A DNA stretch of 13,732 nucleotides from SZUA-365 sp034002405. Lineage in GTDB: Bacteria; Bacteroidota; Ignavibacteria; SZUA-365. Under the pieces are notes generated by a model that saw only the letters and a program-made list of their open reading frames with translations, was not told where the DNA came from and did no database searches. Of the stretch, positions 13,099-13,732 are shown one piece after another (the stretch's first letter is position 1; every line of letters starts with the position of its first letter). The DNA lies in the NCBI GenBank assembly GCA_034002405.1, contig JAVFAS010000076.1:1-13732 (forward strand). Direction: 5' to 3'. The position numbers and the translations under genes are program-made.

Positions 13099-13732
13099 AT
13101 GGATGCTTCGAGATACACGATACAGACCGCGGCCCGGCTCAGTGGATTGACGCCCTTTGTGCTGCGCGCCTGGGAGAAGCGGTACGCGGTGGTGACGCCG
13201 CGGCGAGCCGGGAACAATCGCCGGCTGTATTCGGATGCCGATGTCGAGCGGTTGCTGCTGTTGCGCAAGGTGACGGAGGCGGGAGTGGCTATTTCGAGCG
13301 CCGCGCGGTTGAGCGATGCCGAGCTGCGCGGGATGCTGCGGAGGATGGAGGAGATCGGACTGGATTCCGGCGATACCGTGATGCATCCGGTTGATCTGCG
13401 TTCCGCGATGATGCAGCGGGTACGGCAGCTCGACGGAAGCGGACTCGAACGGATGCTACGGGAGGCGGAGCAGACGCTGACGCGTCGCGTGTTCATCGAC
13501 CATGTCGTCGGGCCGTTTCTCGCAGAAATCGGAAGTGGGTGGCGCGAGGGACATGTGCGCATCGTGCAGGAACATCTCGTGACCACGACGATGCGCAGCG
13601 TGCTCGTCGATCTGTTGCATGGGGCGATCGCGCCCGCGGGAGCGCGGCGCGTGATCACCGCGACCCCGAGCGGTCAGGTGCATGAAATGGGTGCGTTGCT
13701 GGCGGGACTTGTCGCATCGACCGCGAACCATG
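13099..13732 (+). CDS. MerR-family regulator with B12-binding light-sensor domain (CarH/LitR-like), partial
   Basis: A transcription factor whose family uses adenosylcobalamin as a light sensor: it binds DNA as a tetramer in the dark and falls apart in light, releasing repression. Residues 1-70 are a MerR winged HTH (YTIQTAARLSGLTPFVLRAWEKRY, then NNRRLYSDADVERLLLLRKV). Residues about 95-175 form the helical cap domain. It contains W148-x9-E158-H159 (WREGHVRIVQEH), the W-x9-EH signature placed over the adenosyl group in CarH. Residues 182 onward begin the Rossmann B12-binding domain, and H195 in GQVHEMGALLAG is at the position of the lower axial cobalt ligand. The window ends after residue 211, so the rest of the domain is not seen. 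The start is the ATG at 13099. No Shine-Dalgarno site is visible. An 8-bp palindrome, TGACGTCA, overlaps the ATG. Confidence 0.88.
   Translation, partial: MDASRYTIQTAARLSGLTPFVLRAWEKRYAVVTPRRAGNNRRLYSDADVERLLLLRKVTEAGVAISSAARLSDAELRGMLRRMEEIGLDSGDTVMHPVDLRSAMMQRVRQLDGSGLERMLREAEQTLTRRVFIDHVVGPFLAEIGSGWREGHVRIVQEHLVTTTMRSVLVDLLHGAIAPAGARRVITATPSGQVHEMGALLAGLVASTANH

Noticed and set aside
13087..13099. TATATT near 13087-13092 as the -10 of the MerR gene
   Set aside because: It ends only 6 nt before the ATG and has no matching -35, so it is unlikely to be a usable promoter unless the mRNA is leaderless.
13032..13658. 208-codon minus-strand frame opposite the MerR gene
   Set aside because: The plus strand encodes a clear MerR HTH and W-x9-EH domain; the minus frame is Ser/Arg-rich antisense.

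Overview
The window reads as a chromosomal fragment of a GC-rich, diderm, LPS-making member of the Bacteroidota / Chlorobi-Ignavibacteria side of the FCB group. The support is indirect. There is an outer-membrane biogenesis cluster in the order uppS-bamA-ompH-ompH-lpxD. A secreted beta-helix protein ends in a type IX secretion (Por) sorting domain. Several promoters combine a TTGACT-like -35 with a TAnnTTT-like -10/-7 box. The exact lineage cannot be fixed from this sequence alone.

Layout. 1-593 (minus): a short-chain dehydrogenase that runs off the left edge, followed on the right by a bidirectional hairpin at 625-647. 672-6208 (minus): five tightly packed envelope genes, transcribed uppS > bamA > ompH-1 > ompH-2 > lpxD from a good promoter at 6249-6277. 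uppS and bamA overlap by 20 nt, and lpxD starts two codons after the ompH-2 stop. 6319-7119 (minus): tpiA, with a long leader carrying a perfectly phased 19-bp tandem repeat. 7327-7399 (minus): tRNA-Phe(GAA) with its own promoter and terminator. 7482-9235 (minus): an M1-type metallopeptidase gene broken by an internal deletion plus frameshift that removes the zinc-binding site. 9384-10235 (minus): a membrane-anchored DUF protein, preceded by a possible coupled 35-codon ORF. 10431-10664 (minus): a 77-aa four-cysteine protein. 10789-12300 (plus): a secreted beta-helix protein. 12354-12397: a 17-bp hairpin between convergent genes. 12441-12944 (minus): a secreted fasciclin (FAS1) protein. 13099-13732 (plus, cut by the window): a MerR-family regulator with a CarH-type adenosylcobalamin light-sensing domain.

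How they fit together. The envelope cluster covers the undecaprenyl carrier (UppS), outer-membrane protein insertion (BamA), periplasmic chaperones (two OmpH/Skp paralogues) and lipid A synthesis (LpxD). This is a conserved housekeeping set. The right end looks accessory. The most interesting point there is the divergent FAS1/CarH-like pair. Its intergenic region carries three 11-bp-phased sites (TTAGACA, TTCGAAA, TTAGACA), the geometry expected for a CarH tetramer operator, so B12-dependent light control of the regulator and perhaps of the fasciclin gene is a testable prediction. The second point is the broken M1 peptidase, where HExxH is missing at a clean junction.
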